A stretch of 45,486 nucleotides of DNA from Diplocarpon mali (lineage: Eukaryota; Ascomycota; Leotiomycetes; Helotiales; Drepanopezizaceae): positions 1 through 45,486 of the forward strand of contig JAENRP010000346.1 in NCBI GenBank assembly GCA_024741835.1, written 5' to 3'. Shown here piece by piece: positions 34,140 to 45,486 of the stretch. The translations under genes and the position numbers were made by a program. Below the pieces are notes generated by a model. The model was not told the DNA's origin, did not search any database, and saw nothing but the letters and a program-made list of their open reading frames with translations. Positions within the stretch are counted from its first letter, which is position 1. Every line of letters begins with the position of its first letter.

Positions 34140-37100
34140 CTAGTTGAGGAAGCCTTTACAAGCCGCCGTGCCGCAGAGGCAAGGGATGCGGTCGAGGCTG
34201 CCAATCTCACGTTCAAACTTATAGTCGTATGTGAGTTCCTCGTCTGGGAGTTGTTAGCTCGATTACGGTTCTTGAAGGGAAAATGGGACTTACTCTGAGC
34301 AATGTCGCGTAGCGCGTAGATGACAATGCGCTTACTCTTCTCCACCGTGATGATCTTGGCCGTGCAGTTGGGCATACAGCTATGATTGATGAAGCGGGCG
34401 ATGCCACCCTTCTTGGTCGCATCGATGACAGTGTTCTCGTCGATACGGAAGAGGTAGCTGCTGCCGATGCCACTCTTGAGGTAGCGCTGCTCGCGTAAAT
34501 CGGCGACCTGTTGTCGGACCTTCTCGCCGACGTACTCGATAATCATATCGTTTTGGTTGATGTTCTCCATGGCGTACAGGCCCCAGTTATGGATCGCTGA
34601 TCTGTCAAAGCTGACGAGCTTCTTGCGCTTTTGGAGCTGATTGAAACGGAGGGCGTCAACATCACCGCCGAGATTCTTCTTCTGCTCATTGACATCAGTG
34701 GCGAAACGGCGCTGGGTGACACGATTGGCTCGGGAGTTTCCTCTCGCTGCTGACTTCTCTGCGATCAGCTTGGCCGCTTGTGCTGCTTCTGCTACAGGAT
34801 CACGACCAGCTCGAGAAGCTTGTGCTTGACGCTCCTCACGTGCCTTCTGGACTTTGATCCTGTGGGGAAGGTAGAGAGATTTCTCAGAATTGAGGATTTT
34901 ATTCGTGCCCTCCGTACGAGCACAGCCACTCGGGTTAGGGACGTAGTAGCCTTGGACGGTCGTATCGGTGGTGACAAGACCTCTATAGCCATTGCGATTG
35001 AGGGCCTTGATATCTTCTTGCTTCCACGCCCATGCCTTAGCCCAACCCGGTTGAAGCTTGCCGATAGATTTGAGAATCGAGATTGCAGCCGGGGTGTCCT
35101 CATCATCCTTAATAAGGTTTTGAAGCCCGTTGAGATCAATGACATTGTTGAAATCATCATCAACGGTTGGTCGTGGGACCTCAGCAGACATACCCCACTC
35201 GACGGTTGTCTCGACGGGATCAGTCTCGATGACGAATTCTGCGTCGTCGTCCTCTTCGCGGATCTCGCTAGGCTGGCGACCGAACTCATTGATGTACATA
35301 CCCTCTTGCTCTCTCTTTAAAGCCTCCCGTTCCTCAAAGAGCTGTCGCTTGGACTTCTTCTTTTTCTTGGCGGCACTCTTCTTTCTTCTTTCCTCAAGTG
35401 CAGCTTGAGCTTCAGATGCTTCAAGAATGGTATCGATATTTTGCATATCAGAGTCCCCCTCAGCAGTACTGGCCGAAAGAGAATAGTCCTTGACCGTCAA
35501 GTCATTGCCGATGCCAAACAACTCCTCGTCCGTCTTCTTCTGACGCTTCAGGGCGGCTTCAACCTGTAGATCCAGCTTCCGCTTCCTAGAGGACACATCG
35601 TCGACCACGAAACTGGCCTCACTCATAGAGTCATCATCTCGGGTATCAATAGATGCAAGATCGGCTCTACCGTTCCGTCTAAGGGCTTCCTCGGCAGATT
35701 CGCCCTCTTCGGAAGTCATTCTGCTTCTAGTCCCAGAATCTGGCTCCTCGGTGCCCAGGGTACGCGAGCGATTCTCGGCCTCATCGTCGGAATCTTCTTC
35801 GTCGCTGTGGATGAATCGGTGCATGAGAGGTCTGTACGCTGCGGCCTTGCGAGTTGCTGGTCGTGCTCGGGCTCCAAAGGGATCCATGAAACCGACGTTG
35901 AGCTTAGTTCCATTCTTTGCTTTTCGGATCCGGGGAAGAGAAGCTACATTCAGGCGACCTGGAGCCATCGCGCGGCGATCAGAGCTCTCATTGCGGGAGT
36001 TTAGCGTGCTGACCGAAGCGGCATCCTCTCTCTCATCATCCTCATGGATATGTTGAAGCTTCATATCCTTCGGGTCTGGGATATTCAACTTCCGGCGCTG
36101 CGTGAGATGCTTGACAGGGTCCAAGAATTCGTGCAAGATAGGGGCCGCAGTCTTGGTGCGGATATTCTTAACCAGCTGAGTTTTCATCTCTCTGCGGATC
36201 ACCTCCACTGCTTCTCTGGCTGGATCAAAGTTCATCGCACGTTCCTTTCGCTCTTCCTCCACGTCCGCGGCCTCTTCTCTCTTCCGTGCAATTGCGGCTT
36301 GTCTGTCCCACTCGTCGTTTTCCTTGTGCGTAGGACTGCGGCTGCGCTTGCGGCTGACTTCATGTCGCTGTGCTGCCGACCGGGAGCCAACGGTGCCGAA
36401 GGGAAATGGTTGCATTACCATGGTGTAATTAAACATGAGGGTACCGTTGAGTGTTCTGAAGCATCGCTCGCTATCGTTCCGACCCCAGGAGGAATTCGGG
36501 AAAATTATGTAGTAGCCAGTAGAGTCCAGCTTGACCTCGTCTGGGGAAAAGTGTCGCATGCGCTTTAGCATATGAGGTGGCGTTGTTTGCATGCAAGGCA
36601 CAGAGTCGCCAGAGACGAAGATGTACGGTTGATGTGGGAGGGTTTTCGCAACGGATTCAGTGCTCACGAGATATCGCGATGGCTTTTGCTTTACCATAGA
36701 GGCCACTGTAGGTATCGAAGAATGCACTTGTTGGCGGTAGACTGTTCTTGACGAAGCAGGTCCCTTCGGCGCCGACGGAGGCGGACCCGAGGATTTCACA
36801 GCCTCAATGGGCTTTGCGGCCAGGGTAGGAGTCGCCTTAATCTGGGGAGTTGGCTCAGATTTCTTCTCGGCCAATCTCTGTTCCATCATGCGCCGGCTCT
36901 TATTGCCTTCGGGGTCGAAATCGACTCGGACATGATTGAAACCAATGCGCAATGCAGGCGCTTTGCGGACGGCATTCTTCGCAGCTTCGATGGCAGAAAC
37001 AAAACGACCAGCTATGAGGGTTCTCGAGTCGCGGTATCGAAAGGTTGCAAACCCCAAGCAACTGCCGTTCTCCGGGTGAAGCTTGTTGCTACTCTCGGCA

Positions 37101-38077
37101 ATTTCTCCGAAGCTCGAAAATACCGCAGCGACATTGGAGAAGTTGTGCAGTGGATCGAACCCAGTCACAACAACCTGGGTGGGGGGTCCAGGTCCAAGCG
37201 AGGTCTTGGAGTCGTAGGCATATGGCTTGAGGGAGTATGGCGCATGGCGTAGACGAGATTGCGGGTTGTGAAAATCGACATTGATGTAATCCAACTTTCC
37301 GCCTCGCTTAGCCAACCGCGGATCTGCTGGGGGAGCATCATCATTCTGCAAAGCCACTGATTAGCCAACACTCGCACACATAAGATGATGCTCCCCGCAG
37401 CAGATTGTATTACGTACCAAGCCTATGTCCTTGTATATGGGTTTCGCCTTCTTCCTCTCATTCGACGTGAGCTTTCGGTCGAGGTTGGGATCGTATGTAC
37501 AGACATTGCCCTTCACACATATACCGGAGGCTCGAGCAAAGACGCGAGGTTCTGCGGGAGGTTGTTCTTCTACCCTGACAGTAGTGTGTGGTTGCAGGGA
37601 GTCATTCGAAAAGGAGTATTGCCCGCTGACACCATTCGAGCTTAAGCCCGCAGCGGCTGCCTTGTGTTTAGGACTCGCAGCAGGAACTGGAGAAGAATCG
37701 ATGTTCGTCAGAGGCGTCGTACTGATATTGCGGTTATTGGCCGTTGACAGGCTGTTCTGCTGGGCAGCAGAGCTGAAGATCGAAGACACCGTACTCGAGT
37801 GCGAGCTGGCAGACCCAACGCCATTGAGTATATCGCCTTCCTCTGCCGGGGGAGGGGCAGTATATGTGGGTTGGCGGGTGTTCTGGTCGAAGGGGCGAGC
37901 GAGGGCATCGTCAATGCGGAAATTTGGAAGCACAAACTTCGTATCGGCAACCGGTCGAGTGCCTGGGGGGTCTTGCCCCAGCGTCTTGCCCTTCTCCCGC
38001 TCCAGAGCCTTGTTTTTGGCTGCCCGGGGAGCAGACGGGAAAAACTGCGCGAAGCTCGCACTTGGCGTACGAGACAT
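34140..38077 (-). CDS. SET1: Set1 histone H3 lysine-4 methyltransferase
   Basis: Predicted 1271-residue catalytic subunit of COMPASS, which methylates H3K4 in the nucleus. Exons are 38077-37418, 37345-34294 and 34243-34140, with introns of 72 and 50 nt (donors GTACGT and GTAAGT). Domains in order: disordered N-terminus; an RRM-like domain at about 275-365 ([18 protein letters not shown]); a second Set1-specific RNA-binding region ([12 protein letters not shown] to [10 protein letters not shown]); long acidic and basic linkers; the N-SET region ([16 protein letters not shown]); and the SET domain from about 1128, with [19 protein letters not shown] near 1205-1215 and ELTYDYKF near 1240. The last exon supplies [10 protein letters not shown] and the post-SET cysteines ([14 protein letters not shown]). 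All catalytic motifs are intact and length is normal for filamentous ascomycetes. The ATG at 38077 is the first in the frame. Confidence 0.96.
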
Positions 38078-40399
38078 CGTGACAGAGAGATCAATCTACC
38101 TCGCGCTGTCTGCAAACCAACATCTCTCGTATGAGAATCAGCGAGCTAGTGTGTGCATCCGGGATCAAGAGGAGGTGATAGTAGCGAACGCGCAGAGGCG
38201 CAAGGTATTATCGACGCGACCTCCTTTCGAGGGACAGATTCAGCTTTAATGCGCTTGGACAATATGGAACTGCGAGAGGCAGGCCGACGGTGTCGCCAAT
38301 GTATTGTATGAATTGCTGCTGTTTGTACCGCGTCGAGGCAGATTTCGAGGGGGAGAAGACGGAGTTATCGAGGGTACTTGTCGAAGGGGTGGTAATGATT
38401 GTAGTGGTGGAATGGGATTGAGGCTCGAAAGCGTGAAAGGTCACGTCAAGATGGGGGCTATACCTGTTTCGACTTTAGCGCCATATTTAGCCTGGATGAG
38501 AAGGCTGCAAGATATTCAACAACAGAGCAACGGGAATTATCCGCCGGACTTTTTTCATCAAAGCGATATACTGGAAAACATCCTGTTGCGTATGTCAATT
38601 ATATACAGTTTATAAAATCAGTAGTATCCTCTCTATCCATATATCTCCTACTGCTGTAGATCAAGTGCTAGTTCCGTCACTGGGAAGCAATCTATGTAGT
38701 AAAGAATGTTAAACTATCACAAGAATTTCCATTTGTATCTTCACTTTCAAAACGTGCCAGATCATTTCAAATCTGGATTCTTGTCTCTTGTCTGGATGTG
38801 TCAACTTTCTCTAGCTGCTTATGGTTTGTTTATCATTTCGGCATAAATGGTTCCTTTTCATGTTTATTTACATCCTTAAACTATTTGTACTTAGCTGTGA
38901 ATCCAAAATTATGTTATCTCCCATATGTTGATTCAAGCCGCCGTCTTACATCTGTCCACCTCTATGTATTAGAAGACTAGAATGTAATATATCACATGAT
39001 TGGTGGTTTATATCCTCCTCAGGTGCCTGGTAGCGTTGCCTATTAGACCTCGCTTGGCATTGTCTTAGTAAATTCTATGCGCCCGAACCTGCCCGTTCGG
39101 TTCTATCAAATCTGATATTCCAAGTTTTTTTTCGTATGGCAGCTCTTGGAATTTCTCGTGACTCCTCTCCCATGCCGGTGAAACCAATTTTGCTAAAGAC
39201 CATTTATCACTCGCTCTTCCCGGTTGGAGACCCTGCACCCTCTCACAGACTACAGAGCTTCATTAGAAACGAGAGATGAGATGCATGCTTAGTAAAGAGA
39301 GAAATATCAAAAATTTATCTAGATCATCACACAGACGAATATATGAAATCGCGCGTTGGTGTTCTCATGGTAGCTTAAGAGGTCACATTTATATCTGATC
39401 ATGAGAGTAACAATTACAGGCCTTTCATACTCAGCTAAGGAATTCTTTGAAGGCGAGGGACATTCATTTTCTGGCCAGCAGACTATGAACGTTTTCCAAC
39501 GTTTTCTCACTGGAAGTTACGCACTTTCAACGTGGGTCGGTATGATGGTTGTAAAATAAATGCAGGTGAAGAAGCCGTAGATTGTGAGATTTGGTTTCTA
39601 TTCGAGTCCTGCAACCTGCGATAGAAAATTCCATCAGGTTAGTCTTGGTGGCAAGCCAAATATCTTCAAATGTACAAGCCAACAGACGGGTCGTTCACTC
39701 GCTTTGCATGCTCCATATACCGAGTTCGTGTGGTTCTTCCAAGCCAAGTCCTGTTTGCGCCTAAATACAGAGGCACACTATGTATATGAATGAAATGGAA
39801 TTACTCCGTTTCCAGCACTTCAATTTGAAGCCTCAGCGAGTGCCTCCACCTTGGACATACTCTTGGGATCAAAAACAACTTCTCCCCAATGGCCACAAGC
39901 CGGCAGCCCTCTCTCCCAACCGCTCATAATCGAAAGTCGCCGAGTGGAATACCGAGCGTCCCAAATAGCTAGCCTTCGAGTCAGCAATCTTGACATACCT
40001 CACAAACACTACACACATCATACACATCCTAGCAGCAAGCCAAGGAGAAGCAAACCCACCGATATCGTTCTTGTCTCTCCATTTTGAACGGACCTGCAAG
40101 TCATGGTTATCAATGATGACGCTGTAAAACTTCCTGAGCAACTCCTCGAATTCCTTATATCATGGGCATGAGGCTTTCAGAAGCTGTGTTGTGTTTGATT
40201 AGGCGAGCAATTCGAACCAAACAGGAGACGATGGGGAGGCAGGAAAAATCGTGCTCTGCTTCCCGTTTTAATACGTCTTGATATGTGCATAGCCGACTGG
40301 TGGGGTTTCATTGTGCTATATCGGTGGCACTAGATATACCCAGATTTTGTTGGAAGGAGCTATATCACATTGGCTACTACTTCGCTAGTATGTAGAGGA
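38078..40399. other. SET1 upstream region and gene-free stretch
   Basis: The first few hundred bases are the SET1 promoter and leader. Open frames at 38304-38615, 39584-39793 and 39851-40087 are short and unrecognised. No gene supported. Confidence 0.5.
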
Positions 40400-43300
40400 G
40401 TAGCGTTCTATTCTATCCCAATTGGGTTTAGCGTGTTCTTATATAAATAGCTCTAGAGCTGCTTCTTAGCTTTTCTTCTTAATCTAATTGATTCTACTTT
40501 TTCTATTACTACTATAATAGGTTATAAGCCTTAGGCTACTGCTATACTATATCTTATATAGTATTGTCTATTATCTAATACTTAATTAATTGTACCGCCC
40601 TTACTATTATATAACGCGCCCTGCGTTACTATCACATATAGCTAATGTTAATTGCATAACGCGCCCTGCGTTACTACTGCGTATAGCTAATGTTACCTAT
40701 ATATAGTGGCAAGTGCACCCTTACCTAAAGCACGCCTTAGATATCGACTGCTAATATGACTACCTCTTTATTCTCATTTAAACTCGACCCTAACTCGCTA
40801 CTGAAGCTCACTGCCCGCGGAGATAATTATATAGAATAGCGGTTAGCTTGGACAGTCGCTTTTCGATACGCAAGCCTCTAGCCTATTATATCTAGTAAGA
40901 AGCCTAGACCTGCTACTATTGCTAGCGATAGCATACTAGCAACTAAGGCGCTTATTAATATATAGGAAATGGATAATAATAAGGCTATGGTTATGCTACT
41001 ATTGTTAGTATATAATGATCTTACTATATTAGTCGCGTCGTGCGATACCTTGCTATAAGCGTGGAAACACCTAAGCAGCTGTTTCGACCGAGATATAGGT
41101 AACACCTCGATTATGCTATTTCGCTCGCTTACCAACCTCTGCTATACAGACGGTAACGACTTAAGGATCTACCTTAATGAGTTCTATTAACGCTGGACAT
41201 AGATAGCTAAACGCTATATAGCGTTAACGCAGTCTATAGCTAAAGCGATAAGACCTATATTCAAATCCGACGAGGTCAAAGGCTCGTTCTTCCTAGCAAC
41301 TCTGCTAGATATAATAGACTATATTATCGATAACTTAAGCAGTCGCGATATTACTAAGTTTGTTAATATCGAACTGAAAATATTAAATATCTCTAATAAA
41401 CACTCCCTAACTATTGAGATATCTACTACTACTTACGCTACGCAATAGATAGCTGCCTGCGATATATAACAATCCTAAGCCGCACTGCTAGTACTACTAG
41501 GGACGGCAGAGTGCTTATAGTGCCGAAAGCATAACCTTACCTTCATTAGATACGTCTATACGAATTGCAACGAGCTTTGAAAACATAAGGAGCAACAGTA
41601 GAGAAGAATACTAGCAGTATCATTATCTATACTAAAGCTTAAAGGATATAGCGCCAAACGCTAAAAAGCGAATAATGCATTAGCAAATAACGCTAATAAA
41701 TCTACTAGCGATACTAACAATAGTAGTATAAAGGTTATCGCACTATCCGCCTACTACTAAACCGCCCGCGCTATAGTTAGCGCAACTATTAACCTAACGG
41801 ATAGCCTACTGCGAGAATACACTTTACTAGCGGAAAACCTTAACTAGAATGGAAAGCAATCCTATATTAGGGAAGTAAGTGCCTACGCTGCCATCCGACG
41901 GCCCTTAGCTATTACGACTAACGACCCTACCTACTAGCTACTTAATACTAATGCCTTATAGTATATAACTAGCTACGCAGATGATTTTATATCCCTATCC
42001 CTTAAGACTAGTACTATTACTATAGCTAGCAGGATTAAATTACCTATAGAGGGCATTAGACTCGTTCGATTATGCTGCAGGATATTAGACGGGTCTATTA
42101 AGATTATTAAGCTAATTAATACTCTTTACTCTAGTGAGTTATATAGGACCTGGCTCTTCTCTTAGAGCTATATCTGCTACTATGGCTTTAAGCTCTACGG
42201 CAAAGGTAATAACGTCTACTTTACTTGCAATAGTACGAACGCTATTTGGGCACGCTATACAAACGGTATTATGCAAATACAACTCGACGACTTAAATGCT
42301 CTATCTTCTAATTAGATAGCACTTGCGACTAGTTGCTTTATATTATATATAGAGTTCTACTACGCTATCGGACATCTCTAGGTCCCGAAGCCTAAGCGAG
42401 TGTATAAGGACGGCGAATACCTACCTCCTCGACTTAAAGACTTCTACTGCGAGATCTGCGAGCTCTCTAAGTCTATATATCGCCGACCGATACTATCTGC
42501 CCTAATAGTAGCGCGAACGCTTGAACCTTTTGAAGTTATACACTTTGACCTATTTAGCAAATTCTCTTAAGCTAGCCTTAGAGGCGCTAAGTACTTTATA
42601 AGCTTCATCTGCTAAGCCACTCGCCACTTATAGGTTCGTTTCTTTAAGAAGAAGTCAGATGCCCTGCAGGTAATATGCGATTTTATCGCGTACGTTAATA
42701 CATAGTTCGACTAATAGGTTATACCTGCTAATATTATACTTATTAAGCATTTTAAAATAGATAATAGCGGTAAATATATCGCTACTGCGAAAGACCTTAG
42801 ATAATTAAGAATTATATATAATATAGTACCGCCCTACTACTATTAATTTAATAGACTCCTTAAGAGATGGAACTGCGCTATTATAGAAATTTCCCGCGCA
42901 ATAATCGATACTAATCACCTCCTATTCTTATAGGTAGAGGCGGTTTAGACTGCTAATTTTCTTAAAAATATTACCCTCTACTCCGCACTTGGACATACGC
43001 CATATAAAGCTCTATTCGGCGAAAAGCCATCTGTTAAGCACCTTTATCCTTTTAGTACAAAAGTCTATATATATATCCCTTTTAAAGCTCGAGCCCTTGG
43101 CTTAAAGCTACTTTATCGCATAGAAGAAGGCATCTTCGTTAGATACGGACGCAATACTAAGACGTCCTGCGTCTATATTCCTTCCTACTATATTATCCTT
43201 AAGTTGCAAAACGTCTGGTTCTAGCCATTCTCAATCACTTATATGCCGCTAGCCTTTTAACTTATATTAGAAAATAAAATTCTGCCAGCTGAACGCGTCT

Positions 43301-43740
43301 TTAGAGTTGATAACAACCGCCCGATTAAAGCTTATGCGCCTTTAGGGGATACTATAACTCTAGATAACCTAATATCACCTTCCTAGCTAATCGACGAACT
43401 GGACGATATAGATAAAAACACTAGGCTATAGCTACTACCTCTAATTGCGCCGCTTAGCGTTTCTACTTACGCACTACGCGCAGCGCCTAACCAGCCTTTA
43501 ATAACGCAGCCTGCGTTATTAAGAATAGTGACTATACAGTTAGGCCGTATATCTAAGCTATTGCAAAAAAAGAAGGAATTAGAGTCAGTATATACAGCCT
43601 TCGCTCTACTATTAGACAACGAATTAGCATATGCGTTTTGCTATATTAGCAAGACTGTTAAGATAGGTGATACAGCTATCACTCCGATGTATTATTATAT
43701 GACCCTATTGCTTAATCAGTAGGATATTAATATATATATA
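40400..43740 (+). mobile_element. RIP-degraded Ty1/copia retroelement, reverse transcriptase missing
   Basis: A Gag-like frame opens at ATG 40756 (MTTSLFSFKLDPNSLLKLTA, then NYIE*RLAW). A decayed zinc-knuckle region lies near 41510-41600, a protease-like LNTNAL*YITSYADD at 41940-41990, a GAG-pre-integrase domain ending CEICELSKS near 42470, then an integrase core with VIHFDLF (42535-42555) and KIDNSGKY (about 42760-42785), and TPYKALFGEKP near 43000. Stops fall where Gln or Trp is expected. After a pre-RT spacer (LDNELAYAFC, about 43615) the copia order breaks off: no reverse transcriptase or RNase H follows. A 20-nt exact repeat at 40515-40534 and 43846-43865 may be a trace of the LTRs. The element cannot encode protein. 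Confidence 0.85.
40611..40697 (+). repeat. Tandem 45-bp repeat with hairpin core
   Basis: Two adjacent copies (40611-40655 and 40656-40697) start with ATAACGCGCCCTGCGTTAC, in which TAACGC and GCGTTA can pair around a five-base loop, and continue through ATAGCTAATGTTA. They sit upstream of the Gag-like frame of the copia element, probably in its leader. The same core recurs at 43501-43519. Confidence 0.7.
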
Positions 43741-44200
43741 GCTAAAGGGAAGAAAGGGGTAACCTTCTTTCCTTAACTCTTACTAATATATCGACTATCG
43801 ACCTTTAGAAGTTTCTATTACCTACTGCGCTAACTTATTTAAGCTTAATAGGTTATAAGCCTTAGATAGACTAATAATAGATTATTAACTTCCTTTGGAA
43901 AGTACTTGCGCTGCAACTATTAGTAGGAAGTTGAACGAGACTTATAGTAAGAGGCAAGCAATCGGCAAATAGGAGGTATGATTCCCTATTTAGCTAACCT
44001 ATATTATAAGAGGTATAATTCCTTACTCTATAACCCCTTTGGTACTGCAAGAGGTATAATTCCTTGCTTTACTATATTTTATAAGAGGTATAATTCCCTG
44101 CGTTATAGCCTAAAAACCCTTTTCAATAAGAGGACTTCCTCCCTATTTAATACTTTTATAACACCTGCTATTTAATCATTTTAACTTTTCGATAGAAGGA
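43741..44200 (+). repeat. Short interspersed repeats between two copia elements
   Basis: Four copies of an AGAGGTATAATTCC-like motif start near 43971, 44008, 44050 and 44083, with a decayed fifth near 44122. Spacing is about 33-42 bp. The open frame over them (43978-44175) simply reads the repeat. They probably belong to the LTR or leader of the second element. Confidence 0.6.
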
Positions 44201-45486
44201 GTGCCTTTAACTATTTAATTTATTTGATTTTAAATGCAATTCTATTTAAAATAGCAATAGCATTTGATTCTAATCGAAACACTAAGCCTAAAGACCTCTA
44301 ACTCTCTTAAAAGAACTAGCAATAATAGTTCGACGATTTAAAGCTTTACTTTAAGAGCAAAGGCATTAAAATAGCGATTTAAAAGACACTTATTAAATAC
44401 GCGAAAATAGCCTCCTATACTCCTTCTACCGATTCGTCTACTTCTACTTCAATAGCTAATACAACTGCTAAGGATTTGCCAAATATACTAAACAAGCTTA
44501 GCCTAAGAGCTTTAATAGATAATAACTAAGAATCCTAAAGGCAGATTTTAAATATAGAAAAGGAGAAGGAGTATAAGCTAGCTTTAGCTAAATGCAAGCT
44601 TAAGATTAATAAAAGTTTAAGCGATAAAAACTAAGATTTTATTTAAATTTATAATAATATAAAGATAAGATAGGATATATTAAAGGTAAAATACTCTTAG
44701 ACAACTACCCTCGATACCTAGCATTTACTATAGCAGATCACTTCATTTTAATATAAAAAAGATAAAGATAGCAAGGATATAGATATAAATATAAACTTTG
44801 CCTAATTTATATTATATAAAGCAAGGAGGAGAGTAAGAGCCGCAAATCCTAAGATAGCTATAACTTTTAAGGAAACTTAGCTTTTTAATTTCCTACTTAA
44901 TAGCCTCCTTCTTAAGTTCGCTATTATAAAATAATCTCTTCTTATCTAACCTAACTTTAAGATCTATAAGAAGATCGACCTCCTTTGAACTATTAAGTAA
45001 GACCTTAAAGGACGCTTTAAGTCGGCAAATACTGCATTATAAGGCAATAATAAGCCTAAGAAGAGGAAGGAGCGCAGGATAAGCCCTTAAGCTTATTAGG
45101 AATACTACTTCTATAATAGTACTTATAATATTACTAATTATAAAGTTAAAAGGCAACTAATTAATATAGTCGCTAGCTTTAATATTAAGAAGCAATTAAA
45201 GCAAAAGTTAAGAAGCAAACTGCCCTTATCTTACCAAAGGCCGCAACTACTAAGGAAAGGCAAAGGAAAAGGCTATTTAGCCAGAACTTTAGCAAATACC
45301 TTTAATAATAATAGTAGATTATTTAAACTTAAATCCACTTTTGATAATTTAAATAATAATTATAATAAAAATACTTACATTTTAAAAGCCGATCTTTATA
45401 AGATCCTTAAATCCGATTGGTATAATAATACTAATTGCATAATATATATAACTAATAAACCCTACCTATTTAAAGGCCCGCTTATT
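44201..45486 (+). mobile_element. Second RIP-degraded copia-type element, cut by the window end
   Basis: A Gag-like frame with many stops runs to the right edge. The zinc knuckle survives as EYYFYNSTYNITNYK (about 45098-45142), where the C-x2-C-x4-H-x4-C residues read Y-x2-Y-x4-N/Y-x4-Y, as expected from TGY-to-TAY changes. Further on, NNTNCIIYITNKPYLFKG (about 45424-45477) resembles the copia protease active-site region D-S/T-G...HITN, with D-to-N and H-to-Y changes. It differs in sequence from the first element, so it is another family. Integrase and reverse transcriptase would lie beyond the window. Confidence 0.75.

Noticed and set aside
40878..41135. 85-codon minus-strand hydrophobic frame
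   Set aside because: Shadow of the mutated copia Gag region; its hydrophobic character comes from TA-rich codons.
43978..44175. 65-codon open frame near the right end
   Set aside because: It reads a short DNA repeat (KRYNSL, then KRYNSL again) inside a decayed retroelement.

Overview
The window starts with about 18 CCCTAA units, the C-rich strand of a TTAGGG telomere, so base 1 is a chromosome end. The genes have short spliceosomal introns (mostly about 50-110 nt, with GT(A/R)NGT donors, CTRAC/CTAAT-like branch sites and YAG acceptors). The products are typical of filamentous ascomycetes: ZW10-type tether, YOL098C-like M16 peptidase, Ytm1, secreted L-amino-acid oxidase, Trm112 and Set1. Retroelements at the right end carry the mutation pattern of repeat-induced point mutation (RIP). 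I infer Pezizomycotina; class and species cannot be fixed from the sequence alone.

Layout. 1-108 telomere. 258-3469 (-) a ten-exon ZW10/Dsl1-like gene whose stop codon lies only about 150 bp from the telomere. 3470-4620 divergent promoter. 4621-7929 (+) M16 zinc metallopeptidase. 8093-10252 a large inverted-repeat pair with no protein of its own. 10950-12168 a cluster of unidentified ORFs. 12962-13429 a possible small secreted protein with an in-frame stop. 14379-15913 (+) YTM1. 15914-20497 gene-poor. 20498-22635 (+) secreted L-amino-acid oxidase. 22636-26877 gene-poor. 26878-27615 (-) a basic, disordered protein of unknown function. 27869-32062 gene-poor. 32063-32580 (+) TRM112. 34140-38077 (-) SET1. 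38078-40400 no gene seen. 40400 to the end: two different Ty1/copia-type retroelements, both ruined by C-to-T/G-to-A changes.

Five conserved housekeeping genes sit between the telomere and a RIP-mutated transposon block, separated by long AT-rich stretches without recognisable genes. They do not form one pathway: ZW10 acts in Golgi-to-ER traffic, Ytm1 and Trm112 in ribosome and translation-factor biogenesis, and Set1 in H3K4 methylation. The oxidase is the only clear accessory or ecological gene. No CRISPR array, rRNA or complete tRNA was seen. I found no convincing new multigene system. The points most worth a second look are the abrupt telomere-to-core-gene junction, the long inverted-repeat pair, two GC-AG introns in neighbouring genes, a composite bZIP-like palindrome upstream of the unknown gene, and the RIP-decayed copia elements.
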